Positions 51,886 through 64,000 of a stretch of 64,000 bases of DNA are shown here, piece after piece (the first letter of the stretch is position 1; every line of letters starts with the position of its first letter). Position numbers and translations under genes: made by a program. This DNA is from JAXMAR01 sp046350295. GTDB lineage: Bacteria; Planctomycetota; Planctomycetia; Gemmatales; Gemmataceae. The notes under the pieces are model-generated. The model had not been told where the DNA came from, did not search any database, and saw nothing but the letters and a program-made list of their open reading frames with translations. The stretch is taken from positions 7,057 through 71,056 of the forward strand of contig JAXMAR010000041.1 in the NCBI GenBank assembly GCA_046350295.1, read 5' to 3'.

Positions 51886-54800
51886 ATGAGCCTCAATCCA
51901 TTCGCCCGGAAGAACGGCCACAAGAAGACGGCGCCGCGCAAGCAGCAACGCGCGCGACTCCAGGTGGAAAGCCTGGAAAGCCGCATCACGCCGTCGGCGG
52001 TGACGACGGACCGGCCGGACTATCACGTGGGCGAGAACGTCCTCATTACCGGGACGGGATTCCAGCCCGGCGAGACGATTGAGTTGCAGGTGATCCACAC
52101 CGATGGACAGCCGGACCTGGATGCGGGCCATGCCCCCTGGCAGATCGTCGAGGGAGGCAGTGGGGACCTCGATGGCCTGAATGACGGCAACTTTCAAACG
52201 ACATGGGTGGTGACGCCGGATAGCGCGCATTCCATGTTGCGGCTGACGGCGGTCGGGCTCACGTCCGGCTTTACGGCCCAGGCGGACTTCACGGACGGCC
52301 CGGTGCTGAGCCCGATCAACTCCCAGGTGATCAATAAGGGGGGCACGCTCCAATTGACCGCGAGCGCCAGCGGCGGTTCCGGGACCATCACCTACGGCCT
52401 CGATTCCGCTCCCGCCGGCGCGACGATGAACTCGTCAACCGGCGCCTTTTCCTGGACGGCGCCGCCGACGGACGCCGTCAGTTGGTGGACGGGTGACACG
52501 CTCGCTGGCGGTCAAGCCGTCGACGCCGCCACAGGCGGGACCGGCACGTTCACCTCCTCCAATCCCATCGACGACACCTTCGCCGGCTCCGGCCATGCGG
52601 CGACCGACGTGCGCGGGTTCAACGATGTGGGCCATGCCGTTGTCGTGGACTCCGCCGGCAGAAGCTATGTGGCCGGGAGTAGCGCGAGCGGCGCCGCGGC
52701 CGCGAGCGACGACTTCGTCATCACCCGCTACACGGCCGCCGGGGTCCTCGATACCACGTTCGGGTCGGGTGGCAGCGTCATTACCGACTTCGCCGGCCTC
52801 CAGGACGAAGGCCAAGGCATGGTGATCGACAGCGCCGGTCGTCTCTATGTCGCCGGCCACACCTACAATGGCTCGAACTGGGACTTCGCCCTCGCCCGCT
52901 ATACCACGTCCGGCGTCCTGGATTCGACCTTCGGTTCGGGCGGCAAGGTCACCACCGACTTCGCCGGCCGGGATGACCTGTCCTATGGCGCCATCGCCCT
53001 GGACGCCTCGGGCCGCGTCTTCGTCGGCGGCTACACCTTCGATGGCGTGAGTCCGACGTTCTCCATCGCTTGCTACACCTCGGCCGGCGTCCTGGATTCC
53101 ACCTTCGGCGCCGGCGGCAAGGTCACCACCGATATCAACACTCAGTACGAGCGCATCAACGCTCTGACGGTGGATTCCTCCGGGCGCATCGTCGCCGTCG
53201 GCTTCGCCAACAACAATACGGACTTTGCCCTCGCGCGTTACACGGCCGCGGGCGCGCTGGACTCCACCTTCGGCTCGGGCGGCATCGTCGTTTCCGATTT
53301 CAGCGGCGCAGGCAGGGACGATGGCGGCTGGGCCGTGACCATCGATAGCTCGGGCAATATCCTCGTCGCCGGCAACGTCTCCAACGGCTCCAACACCGAT
53401 TTCGCGCTGGCCCGCTACACTGCGGCCGGCGTGCTCGATTCCTCTTTCGGCTCCGGCGGCAAAGTCAGCACCGACTTCACCGGCCACGATGACCAGGCCT
53501 ACGGCGTCGCCGTCGACGGCACAGGTAAGATCGTCGTCGCCGGCTATTCCGCCAACGGATCGAATAACGACTTCGCCGTCGCGCGCTACACCTCGGCCGG
53601 CGCCCTCGATACCACCTTCGCCTCGGCCGGCAAGATCACGACCGACTTCGCCGGCCGCGACGACTCCGGCTTCGGCATGACGCTCGATGCCAGCGGCCGC
53701 ATCGTCGTCGCGGGCGCCACCAGCAATGGCGCCAACCTCGACCTCGCCGTGGCCCGCTATCTGGACAGTGCCCCTGCCACCGCCACGGGCAAGGTCGGCC
53801 AAGCGCTCAGCTTCGACGGTCGAGGCAATCTGAACACCAACCTGACCGTCAACTACGCGACCGGGGTCACGTTCGACGCCTGGGTCAAGACCACGGCAAG
53901 CGCGGGCATGATCATGGCGGGCGGCGGTGGCGATAGCACCAAGAACGGCATGAGCCTGTTTATCCAGGGGGGCCTCGCGACTCTGTACGGCAGCCGCTCG
54001 ACCTCGGGCGTTCAGAATTTCCTTATCCAGGGGGGCAGCGCGATCAACGATGGCGCCTGGCATCATCTCGCGGCGACCTGGACGGGCGATGCCACCGCCA
54101 ACGGCGTCAAGCTCTATGTGGATGGCGCTCTGGTCGCGCAAGCGACAGCAAACGGGTCGATCACCGGCGGCAATGACAGCACACCGCTCTACCTCGGCGG
54201 CCACGGGACCATCGCGCACACCAAGTTGGTCGGCGCCATCGACGAGGCGGACGTCTTCCGCCGCGTCCTGAGCGCCACGGAAATTCAAGCCATCTACGCC
54301 TCCGCCAACGAAGGCAAGGGCCCGCTGACGACGCCGACCGATGCGGTGAGCTGGTGGAAGGCGGAAGGGAACGCCTCCGACAGTAGCGGCGCCAACAGCG
54401 GCGCCTTGACCAACGGCGCCACGACCGCGCCGGGCCGCATCGGTCAGGCGTTCAGCTTCGACGGCGTCGACGACTATGTCAGCGTTCCAAATGCCGCCAA
54501 TCTCAACCCGACGAGCGCGATCTCCGTCGATGCATGGGTCTCCGTGTCTTCCACTGGCACGTTCCAGTACTTCGTCAACAAGTTCAACCACAACGGCGGC
54601 AGCGCCGACGACTCCTATACGCTCGGCGCCCTGGCGAACGGCAACATACGCTGGCAGATCGACACCAACAACGGCGGCGTCCAGGACAACATCCTCGACA
54701 CCACCGGCGTCAACATCTACGACGGCAAGTTCCATCATCTCGCCGGCACGTATGACGGTTCCACCATGCGTCTCTACGTCGATGGGACACAGGTGGCCTC

Positions 54801-57800
54801 GCGCAGCGCCGCCGGGCCGATTATGACCACGTCGACCAACGTGCTCCTCGGCGCCGCACTCAATAACGGCACGCCTGCCTTCTTCATGAAGGGCTTGCTC
54901 GATGAGGCGGCCGTCTCCAGCCGAGCGCTTTCCGCTGCCGAGATCAAGGCCATTTACGACTCCGGGAGCGCCGGCAAAGGGCAGACCGCGATCGGCGGCT
55001 ACAGGCGCTCGGTGACCGTGCGCGCCACCGATGGCGTCGCCGCGTTCGACACGAAGTCCTTCTCGATCCAGGTCGCCTCTCTTTGGGTGGGCGGGTCCGG
55101 CGATTGGAACACCACCGCCAACTGGTCGAACAACACGCTTCCCGGTGCAAATGATGACGTCTACATCAGCGTCGCTGGTACTCAGACCGTCACCCATTCC
55201 AGTGGCTCGCACACTGTCCGCAGCATCTACAGCGACGAGAACTTCACGGTCTCCGGCGGCACGCTCACCGTCAACGGCGACATGACGATCAACGGCAACC
55301 TGTCCATCACGGGCGGCACGCTTGTCGTCAACGGCACGCTCAAGGTGACCGGCACGTTCAGCGCCAGCGCGGGAACGTTGAAGAACGCGACCGTGACGAC
55401 AACCAGCCTCTTCGATGTACTCAACGACATCACCCTCGACGGCGTGACCCTGGGCGTCAACACGACCCTGGAGACCGGGGCGCAGGTGACGGTGCTGAAC
55501 AACCTGACGCTGGCGAACAACATCCTCCTGCGTCTGGTGCGTAACGACAACAACGGAGCCAACACGGGCAGCGACGTGGGCCTGAACTTCTCCGGCGGCG
55601 CCCAGACCCTGGGCGGGACGGGCACGGTCGAGTTGTTCAGCAACGTCACGTTCAACAATAGCACGCCCAACCTGAACACGCGGCTGCGTCCCACCAGCGG
55701 CAGCTTGGCCATCGGCGTCGGCGTCACGGTCCAGATTGCAAGTAACTCCGGCGGAGTGACAGTTGGGGACGCGACGCTCCCGCTGACCATCGCCGGCACG
55801 GTCTTGGCCCAGTCCTCGGGTCAAACGCTGGCGGTGACCGGCTCCAGCGTGAGCAACACCGGCACGGTCCGCGTCATAGGTTCCGGAGTGCTTCAGCTTG
55901 CCGTGACCCCGACGAATTTCTCCGGCAGCACGCTCACCGGCGGCTCGTGGGAAGCCTCGGCGGGGGGCACGCTGCGCGTGCCGCTGTCCTCGACCATCAC
56001 GACCAACGCCGCATCCATCGTCCTCGACGGCGCCTCCTCCAACTTCTACCGCGACGCCGGCACGACCAAAGCCCTCGTCGGCCTCGCCACCAACACCGGC
56101 ACGCTGACCCTCGCGAACGGCTACGTCCTCGTGACGACCTCCGACATCGCCAACCAGGGCACGCTGAACATCGACACGACCAGCAAGCTGCAGACCGGCC
56201 TGGCGAACCAGGTCAGCTTGTGGTCCGGCGAAGGCAATGCGAACGACTCGGTGGATGGGAATACTGGAACCTTGACAAATGGCGCCACGGCGACCGCGAC
56301 GGGGCGCCTGGGGCAGGCGCTCAGTTTCGACGGCGTCAACGATTACGTCAACGTACCGGATGCCAACAATCTCGATCTCTCGGGTGGCTCGTTCACCATT
56401 TCCGCTTGGATCAAGCCCGCTGCCACGGGCTCCACCTATCAAGTGATCGCCGACAAATCCCTGGATAACACCAGTCTGGACTACGATCTGGCGCTGAATG
56501 GCTCCTTGCAGGTCCAGTTCTGGTCGCGCAATCTCTCGAATTCGCTGATCAGCCCCGCCGTGTCTGCCGGTGTCTGGACCCATGTCGCGATCGCTGAAGA
56601 CATTGGAGCGACGCCCGTCGAGTCGGCGCGGCTTCGCTTGTATGTCAACGGCGTCCTGGTTGACTCGGCCGCGACGGTTGCAGGCAGCGCGGTTACGAAC
56701 GCGGCGAGTCTGCTCATCGGGGCGCGTCACAACACGGGCGGATCCTCGATCCTCCAGTACTTCGGAGGCCTGATCGACGAAGCGTCGATCTACAGTCGCG
56801 CCCTCACTTCCGCCGAAATCGCCTCCATCGCCTCCGCCGATACCGTCACCCAGACCGCCGGCACGACCAACCTCGGCACGGGCGGCATCCTCCACGGCGG
56901 CATCGACCTGCAAGGGGGGCTCCTCAAGGGCTCGGGGACCGTGCGCGGCGACGTCGAGAACGCGGCCACCGTTGCCCCCGGCAACTCGCCAGGCATCATC
57001 ACGATCAACGGCAACTACACCCAGAGCCCCGCCGGCAGCCTCAACATCGAGATTCAGGGGACGAACGCCGCGACACCAGATTACGACCAGGTTTTCGTCA
57101 ACGGCGTCGTCAGCCTGGCAGGATCTCTCAATGTGTCCTTCTTGAACGGCTTCATCACGAGCGTCGGCGCCAGCTTCAAGATCATCGACAACGACGACAT
57201 CGACGCCGTCGCCGGCACGTTCGCCGGCCTGAGCGAAGGCGCCGCGTTCGCCGTCGGCAGCCGGACCTTCCGTATCAGTTACACCGGCGGCACGGGCAAC
57301 GACGTCGTCCTCACCGACGTCACCGGCTCGGTCTTCTGGGACGGCGGGGCCGGGACCTTCAACTGGAACGACGCCGCCAACTGGTCCGGTGACCTCCTCC
57401 CCGGCGTCAATGACAACGTCGTCATCCCCGACCTGCCCGGGACGCCGACCATCACCTCGACCGGCACGGTCAGCGTCCGCAGCCTCATCGCGAACGAGAA
57501 GGTCGCCATCACGAGCGGCTCGATCACGGTGGCGCAGCCCTCCGCCTTCGCCGCGGGCCTGGACCTCAGCGGCGGTACGCTGACCGCCAACGGCGCCCTC
57601 AGCGTCACCGGACTCAACTTCACCGGCGGCACGCTGACCGCCAACGCCGCCGTGACGCTTCAGGGCGCCAGTGCCTGGACCGGCGGCACGATGGGCGGCT
57701 CGGCGACAGTCACCAACGCCGGCACGCTATCGATCTCGTCGGCTTCCAACAAGATCCTTGGCGTGACCTTCAGCAATACCGGCACGGTCACCGAAGCGAC

Positions 57801-60800
57801 CGCCATCACCATCAACTCGACGATCACCAACCAGAGCGGCGCCCTGTGGAACGCGACCGGCGATTTCACCTTCCTCAACGGCGTCGGCGGCGGCACGTTC
57901 AACAACATCGGGACCTTCCGCAAGTCGGCAGGTACGGGTATCACCGCCTTCGGCGACTCAACCAACGTCATTTCCTTCAACAACCAGGGTGGTACCGTCG
58001 ACGTGCAGACCGGCACGCTGAACGTCCGCGGCGGCACGAGCACGGGCGGAACGTACACGGTCTCGAACAGCGCCGTGATCGCCGTCGTCGCCGGCCAGAC
58101 CTTCACCGGTACCCACACCGGCACGGGCGCCGGCCAGTTCAACGTCACCGGCAGTGGCGGCATCAGCGTCGGCGCGGCCGGCGCCACGCTCAACTTCGTC
58201 TCCGGCATGCTGACGTTCGTCGGGACCGGCCTGGGCACGCCCGGCAACACGCTCACCAACAGCGGCTTCATCAAGCTCGACGCCACCTTGGCCGCCATCG
58301 CGCTGGGCGGGACCCTCACCAATAATGGCACGATCACGCAGACCGGCGCCAATAACGTCCGCGGCAGCTCGGCCACCATCAACAACCAGTCCGGCGCCCT
58401 TTACAACCTCACCAGCGACGGCGGCTTCGGCACGATCGCCGGCGTCTTCAACATCAACAACGCCGGCACGTTCCGCAAGTCCGCCGGGACCGGAACCTCG
58501 GCCGTCGGCGACGCCAGTAACGTCGTCAACTTCAACAACCAGGGCGGCACGATCGACGTGCAGACCGGCACGCTCAATTTGCGCGGCGGCACGAGCACGG
58601 GGGGCGCGTACACGGTGTCGAACAGCGCCGTACTGGGGTTGACGACCACGCAAATCTGGACGGGCACGCACACCGGCACGGGCGCCGGCCGCGTGAACCT
58701 GAGCGGCGGCATCACCGCCGGCGCCGTCGCCACCGATACGGTCACGCTCAACTTCGCCTCGAACCTGCTGCACCTGACGGGCGGATGGGGCGGGCCCGGA
58801 ACGATCGCCAACAACGGCTTCATGACGATCGACGGCGGCTTCAACGTCGGCGGGACGCTCAACAACGCCGGCACGGTGACCCATGCGACGGGGACCATCG
58901 GGCTCAGCTCGGCGACGATCAACAACCAGGCGACCGGTATCTGGGACCTCACAGGCGACGGCGGCTTCTCCAACTTCGCCGGGACCAACGCGATCAACAA
59001 CGCGGGCACGTTCCGCAAGTCGGGCGGGACCGGCACGTCTACCGTCTCGACCCTGAGCAACACGAATACGGTCTCGGTCACGTCGGGCACGCTCAGCTTC
59101 TCGGCGGTTTCCCAGATTTCAAGCAACACCCTGAACGCAGGCGTGTGGAACGTCGGCGCCGGCGCGACGCTGGGTTTGCCCGGCACGATCAATACCATCG
59201 CCGCGGGCGTCAGCGTCACGCTCACCGGCGTCGGCGCCAGTCTGCCGAACCTCGCCAGCAACCTCAACACGAACAACGGCTCATTCACCGTGACGGGCGG
59301 GGCGAGCTTCACGCGCGCCGCTTCCGTCGTCAATGCCGGAACGCTGACGGTGGGCACGGGCGGCGGCGTCGTCACCACCAACGGCGTCAGCATGAGCGGC
59401 GCCGGCGCCGCGGTCACCATCGCTTCGGGCGGCACGCTGGCCATCGCCGGCACGACGAACACCTATTCCACCACGGGCGGCACGACCACGGTCAACGGCA
59501 CGCTGTCGAACACCGGCAGCACGTCCGCCGGAGCCGTGCTCATCAACACCGGCGGCACGCTCGTCGGCACGGGGACGGTCCAGGGCAACCTGACCGTCAA
59601 TGGCACACTGAACCCGGGCGCCATCGGGACGGCGGGAACGCTAAGCGTCACTGGCAATTACACCCAGGGGGGTACGCTCAGCATCGATATGCTCGGCGCC
59701 TCGCCCGGGCAGTACGACGTGCTCGCCGTGAGCGGCAGCGTGACGTTCAATGGCGGCAGCAGGCTCGTGAGCCAGCTGCTGGGCGGCTTTTCGCTCGGAG
59801 GGGGAAGCGCCTTCCAGGTTCTGACCTTCGGCTCGCGTCCGGGCTCGACCGATTTCACGAGCAAGATCCTGGAGAGCCCCGCGAACCGCTACCTGGACCC
59901 CGCCTACAGCAGCGGCGCGCTGACCCTTACCGACAGGCAGACCAATAACGTCTCCTGGACGGGCGGCGGCAATGATTTCCTCTGGAGCAACCCCCTGAAC
60001 TGGTCCGGGGGCGTCACGCCCGGCGCCGGTGATAACGTTGACATTCCGGACCTGACCGGCACGCCGACGATTACCGTCAACGGTACGATCACGGTCAATA
60101 GCCTCACTGCCGCGGAGAAGATCGCCTTTACCGGCGGAACCTTCACGATCAACAACAGCGCGGCCTTCAATGGCGGCCTCGACAGTTCCGGCTCCGCCCT
60201 CAATATCTTCGGGAACGCGACGGCCACCAACGTCAATCTCAGCGGCGGCAATCTCACGGTATCGGAAGGAAAGACGTTCACCTGGACGGGCGCCGCCAGC
60301 GTCTGGTCGGGCGGGCAGATCTCCGGCGCCGGCACGGTGCGCAACACCGGCTCGGTGACGATGAACGCCACCACCACTCTTGCCGGCTCGTTCGCCAACG
60401 CCAGCAGCTTCACGCAAACGGCCGGGCAGATGAACCTCAGCGGCGTCTTCACCAACGAAGGAACCGGTACGTTTACGGAGCAATCGACGACGAGCCCGCA
60501 AATCACCGGTTCGGGCACGTTTTCCAATGCCGGCGCCTTCAGCAGGCCGAACTCCGGAGCCGTCAGCCTTCTCGCCGGCTTCACCAATGCCACGGGCGGC
60601 TCGGTGCAGGTGGCGAGCGGCGCCGCGGTGACGATGACCGGCCTCGCCGCGCCCGGAACGACGCACAACGGCAGCTTCAGCATCGCCTCGAGCGCCAGCA
60701 TCACCTGGAGCAACGGAACCACCAACTTCGGCAGCGGGGCTTCGATTACCGGCGCCGGCACGGCGCAGTTCAACGCCGGCACTTACAACGTCAACGCCAA

Positions 60801-63800
60801 TCTCGGCTCGACCAGCGTCAACATCAGCGGCGGGACGATGGAACATCGCTTCCGCGCGCGGCCCTGGAGCTGGAGCGGCGCCTCAACAGGAGCGCTCGAG
60901 CGGCACGATCAACGGCCCGGGAACCGTCACCAACACCGGGACGATCGCCCTGACCGGCGGCACGCTCGCGACCACGCTCCTGAACCAGGGGACGGTGAAA
61001 TGGACCGGGGGCGCCACCATCGGGAACAGCAGCGGCTCGCTCGTCAACCAGGCGACCTTCGACGATCAGACGACGGGCGGCGCCATCTTCCAGGCGAACT
61101 TCACCAACCAGTCCGGGGCGACCTATACCCACAGCAACGCGAACACGGTGATCTTCGGCAGCGCGTTCGTCAACGACGGCACGGTCACCATCAACGGCGG
61201 CACGCTGAACCTGAGCGGCACGGGCAGCTCGATTGGAACATTCTCCGGTACGGGCACGCTGCAGATCGGCGGCAGCGGCGCCCGCGACTTCAGCGGCTCG
61301 ATCAGCACGGCGAACGTGGTATTCAGCGCGGCGACGATCAACATCAACGGCCCGTACAACGTCGCCACAAGCACGAGCGTCACCGGCTCGACGGCGAATG
61401 TCACCTTCAACAGCTCCGCCACGGTCACCAGCGTGGGCGCGGGCCTCGCCATGACAAACGGCGCTTTGACGTTCAATAGCGGCGAGGCGATCAGCGTCAC
61501 CACGCTCACACTCAGCGGCGGCACGCTCGCGGGCAGCGATACGCTGACGCTCACCGGAAACGGCTCAACCTGGGTCAGCGCGACGGTGAGCGTCGCCCTG
61601 ACGAACACCGGGACCTTGGCCATCACGGGCGGCACGCTCAACGGCGCCTTTACCAACCAGGGGACGGTGAACTGGACCTCCGGCCAGGTCCAGGGCAGCG
61701 GCACGTTCACCAACAAGCTCGGCGGCATCTTCAACGCCAACACGACCGCGTCGACTCTGACATTCAGCCCGGCTTTCACCAACGAAGCGGGGGCCACCTT
61801 CCGCCGCACGGGGACGAACATCAATACCGCGGCGGTGTTCGGCAGCGCGTTCAACAACGCCGGTTTGCTCTTCCTGGATGCGGGCGTCTTGAACCTAAGC
61901 GCGGGCGGGTCGCACTCGGGCGCCTTTACGCTGGCGTCGGGGACCGTCCTGCATACGTCCGGAACGACCTCCTTCAGCAGCACGTCGACCTTCGGCGGCG
62001 CCGGGCAGGTGAACTTCAATCTGACCAGCGGCACGGTCACCTTCGACGGCACGTACAACGTCACCGGCAACACGACCCTCGTCGGGGGCACGGCAACCTT
62101 CAGCAGCACGTCGACGATCAACAGCGTCGGCGATCTCTGGATCACGGGCGGCACGCTCGACCTGAGCAGCGGCAATACCGTCTCTCCGAAGACGTTGAAC
62201 CTCACCGCTGGCACGCTCACCGGCTCGGACAATGTGGTCCTCAGCGGAACCCCGGCGTCAACGTGGTCCGCCGGAACATTGAATCTCACCGGCGGCGCCA
62301 CGCTCACCGTGCAATCGGGAGCCACGCTGAACCTGACCAGTGGCGGCACACGGACCCTGAGCAGTTCGCTTCTGAATTCCGGAACGGTGAACTGGAACGC
62401 GACGAGCAGCATGTCCGGCGCGGGCACGTTCACGAATCAGGCGAACGGCGTCTTCAACGACCAGATGACGGGAACGTTCTCGTTCAATCCGGCCTTCGAC
62501 AATCAAGGGTCCGCGACATTGACCCACTCCGGGGCGGGCACATCGACCTACGCCGGCGCCTTCACCAACAGCGGCACGGTCACGGTAAGCGCCGGGACTC
62601 TGAAGATCTCGAGCGGCGGCACGGACAGCGGCGCCTACAACGGCTCGGGAACACTCGAGTTCAGCGGCGGCACGCGTACGCTCAACGGAGCCGTGAGCGC
62701 CGCTAACGTAACCTTCAGCGGCGCCACGGTGAACGTGAACGGCGCCTACAACGTGGCGGGAACCACATCGTCCAGCTCCACAGTCACATTCAACGCCGCG
62801 GCCACCGTGACGAGCATCGGCGCCACGCTCACGGTCAGCGGCGGCACGCTTACTCTCAACAGCGGCGAGTCCATTACGCCGACCACGGTCAACTTCTCGA
62901 ACGGAACGATCAACGGATCCGACGGCCTCGCGCTCGGGGCCGGCGGATCCCTGAACTGGTCGGGAGGAACGCTCGCCGGTACCGGACCGGTCACGGTAGC
63001 GGTCAACGCCATAGCGACGCTCAGTTCCACTACCGTCAAGGGCATCAACGGCATCAACTTTGTTCTCGCCGGGACGGCCACCGTGACCGGAACGGGGGCC
63101 CTGACCATCCAGAACAGCGGGACGCTGAGCATCTCGTCGAGCGGCGTCTTTGATCTACAGGCCGACGCCAACTTCAATCTCGGTACTGGGTCGAACACCG
63201 TCAACAACGCTGGTCTGTTGAAGAAGTCCGCGGGTTCCGGCGTCAGCACCCTTGGCGTACCCCTGAACAACACCGGGACGGTTCAGGCGTCGAGCGGGAC
63301 GCTCAACCTCACGGGCGCGGTGACGCAGATCTCGGGGACGACTCTCGCGGGAGGCACGTGGCGGCTCTCGGGCGGCAATCTCCAGATCCCGATGGCCAGC
63401 CTCGTGACGATCAGCGGGAATGTGAGCATCGAAAGCCCGGCGTCGCGGCTACTGAACTCCGCCGGCAAGGACGCGTTCCAGAGCCTGACGACCACCACGG
63501 GCAGCCTCACCGTCCAGGGGGGCGCCGATCTGGTGACCACCGGCGCCCTTGCGGACTCCGGCAACGTCTCGGTCGGCCTTGGCAGCGCCCTGGGGGTCGG
63601 CAATACGCCAACCTCGGGTCTGGTCAGCCTGTGGCACGGCGAAGGGAACGCTTACGACGCTATCGACGGTAATCCGGGCTCGCTCTTGAATGGCGCGAAC
63701 TTTGGGTCGGGAAAGCTCGGCCAAGCCTTCAGCCTCGATGGAGTGAATGACTCAATATCGGTCGCGGACAATTCCACTCTTGATTTCGGAACCGGCGACT

Positions 63801-64000
63801 TCACGGCTTCGGCCTGGATCTTGGTCAATGGCGCTCAACTGACGTCAAATACCGAGTATGGAATCGTCAATCAGAACTCCAACTTTGCGAATACCGCGGG
63901 TTGGGGTCTGGAGATATCCACATTCGTCGGCACGCCCGGTACCTTCGCCGCTCAGTTCTACATCACGAACCAGACCACGTGGGGAAACACCAATGCATCA
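51886..64000 (+). CDS. Giant repetitive cell-surface protein (delta-60, LamG, Ig-like, beta-helix), open at window edge
   Basis: Over 4,000 codons. N-terminus MSLNPFARKNGHKKTAPRKQ and planctomycete motif LQVESLESRITPSAV. Then an Ig-like part (~138-192, SAPAGATMNSSTGAFSWTA), seven delta-60 repeats (~229-628, pattern YTAAGVLDSTFGSGGKVTTD), LamG domains (~629-810, ~820-1035, ~1441-1650; HHLAATWTGDATANGVKLYV), the rest of the Ig-like domain (~1035-1065), and long autotransporter-like beta-helix repeats rich in GGTLT/NTGT with three W-x-G-G-x-G-x(3)-W-x(6)-W modules (~1066, ~1815, ~2690). Near 60885-60905 the frame changes (STGALERHDQ in one frame, SSGTINGPGTVTN in the next); coding continues in the new frame to 64000, with a fourth LamG from ~63625. 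Probably exported; adhesion or matrix role inferred. The frameshift may be real or an error. Confidence 0.88.

Noticed and set aside
52435..56913. A 1,492-codon minus-strand open frame
   Set aside because: It is antisense to the giant surface gene, whose plus-strand frame has recognisable delta-60 and LamG repeats. The minus frame is an artefact of GC-rich repeats with few stops.
1..64000. CRISPR array or rRNA genes
   Set aside because: No regular repeat-spacer pattern and no rRNA sequence was seen on reading the window.

Overview
The window looks like a GC-rich Planctomycetota chromosome, most likely a Gemmataceae-type bacterium. The main reasons are two secreted proteins that begin with the planctomycete-type E-x-L-E-x-R motif (36636 and 51886), a DUF1571-type lipoprotein, and the style of the integrase and its short companion gene. 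No rRNA operon is present, so the lineage is an inference.

Layout. 1-9.65 kb is housekeeping or ordinary metabolism: alaS (partial), larC, a small membrane protein, a secreted metallophosphoesterase, a COG2509-type flavoprotein, lgt with an inserted PDZ-like segment, a MoxR ATPase and an HpcH/HpaI aldolase. 9.99-31.7 kb is a minus-strand exopolysaccharide locus of the Wzx/Wzy type, with many 4-8 bp stop/start overlaps. In transcription order it holds a chain-length protein, a WbpM/CapD-type dehydratase, a fused double glycosyltransferase, a glycosyltransferase, flippase, polymerase/ligase, two glycosyltransferases, UDP-glucuronate-type epimerase, initiating sugar-phosphate transferase, FemAB/GNAT-like transferase, ATP-grasp enzyme, FAD oxidoreductase, DegT aminotransferase, a WG-repeat lipoprotein and the Wza-like outer-membrane export lipoprotein. 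32.1-39.1 kb holds an orphan groES behind a response regulator, a DUF1571 lipoprotein, a protein with two SPOR-like halves, a small membrane protein, a matrixin protease whose domain order looks circularly permuted, and a C45-type acyltransferase/peptidase.

39.24-51.39 kb is an integrative element inserted in the 3' end of a tRNA-Glu(CTC) gene. It is bounded by an 18-bp direct repeat (39236-39253 and 51375-51392). A tyrosine integrase reads outward into the tRNA. Reading the integrase frame across a virtual attP (element ends joined) replaces its last residues with a protein-like tail encoded at the far right end, so integration appears to swap the C-terminus of the integrase. Cargo: an XRE regulator, a beheaded serine recombinase, an IS630 remnant, an IS1202/ISNCY-like element with a 17-bp target duplication that splits a small gene, a four-helix membrane protein, a type III-like restriction helicase with a frameshift, and an upstream zinc-ribbon/membrane/coiled-coil/HEAT protein, also frameshifted.

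51.89 kb to the right edge is one giant cell-surface gene (more than 4,000 codons, open at the edge, one apparent frameshift near 60.9 kb). Its delta-60 repeats sit inside a LamG domain that itself sits inside an Ig-like domain, followed by long beta-helix-like repeats. Several frameshifts fall in the element and in the giant gene; decay and sequencing error cannot be separated from this sequence alone.
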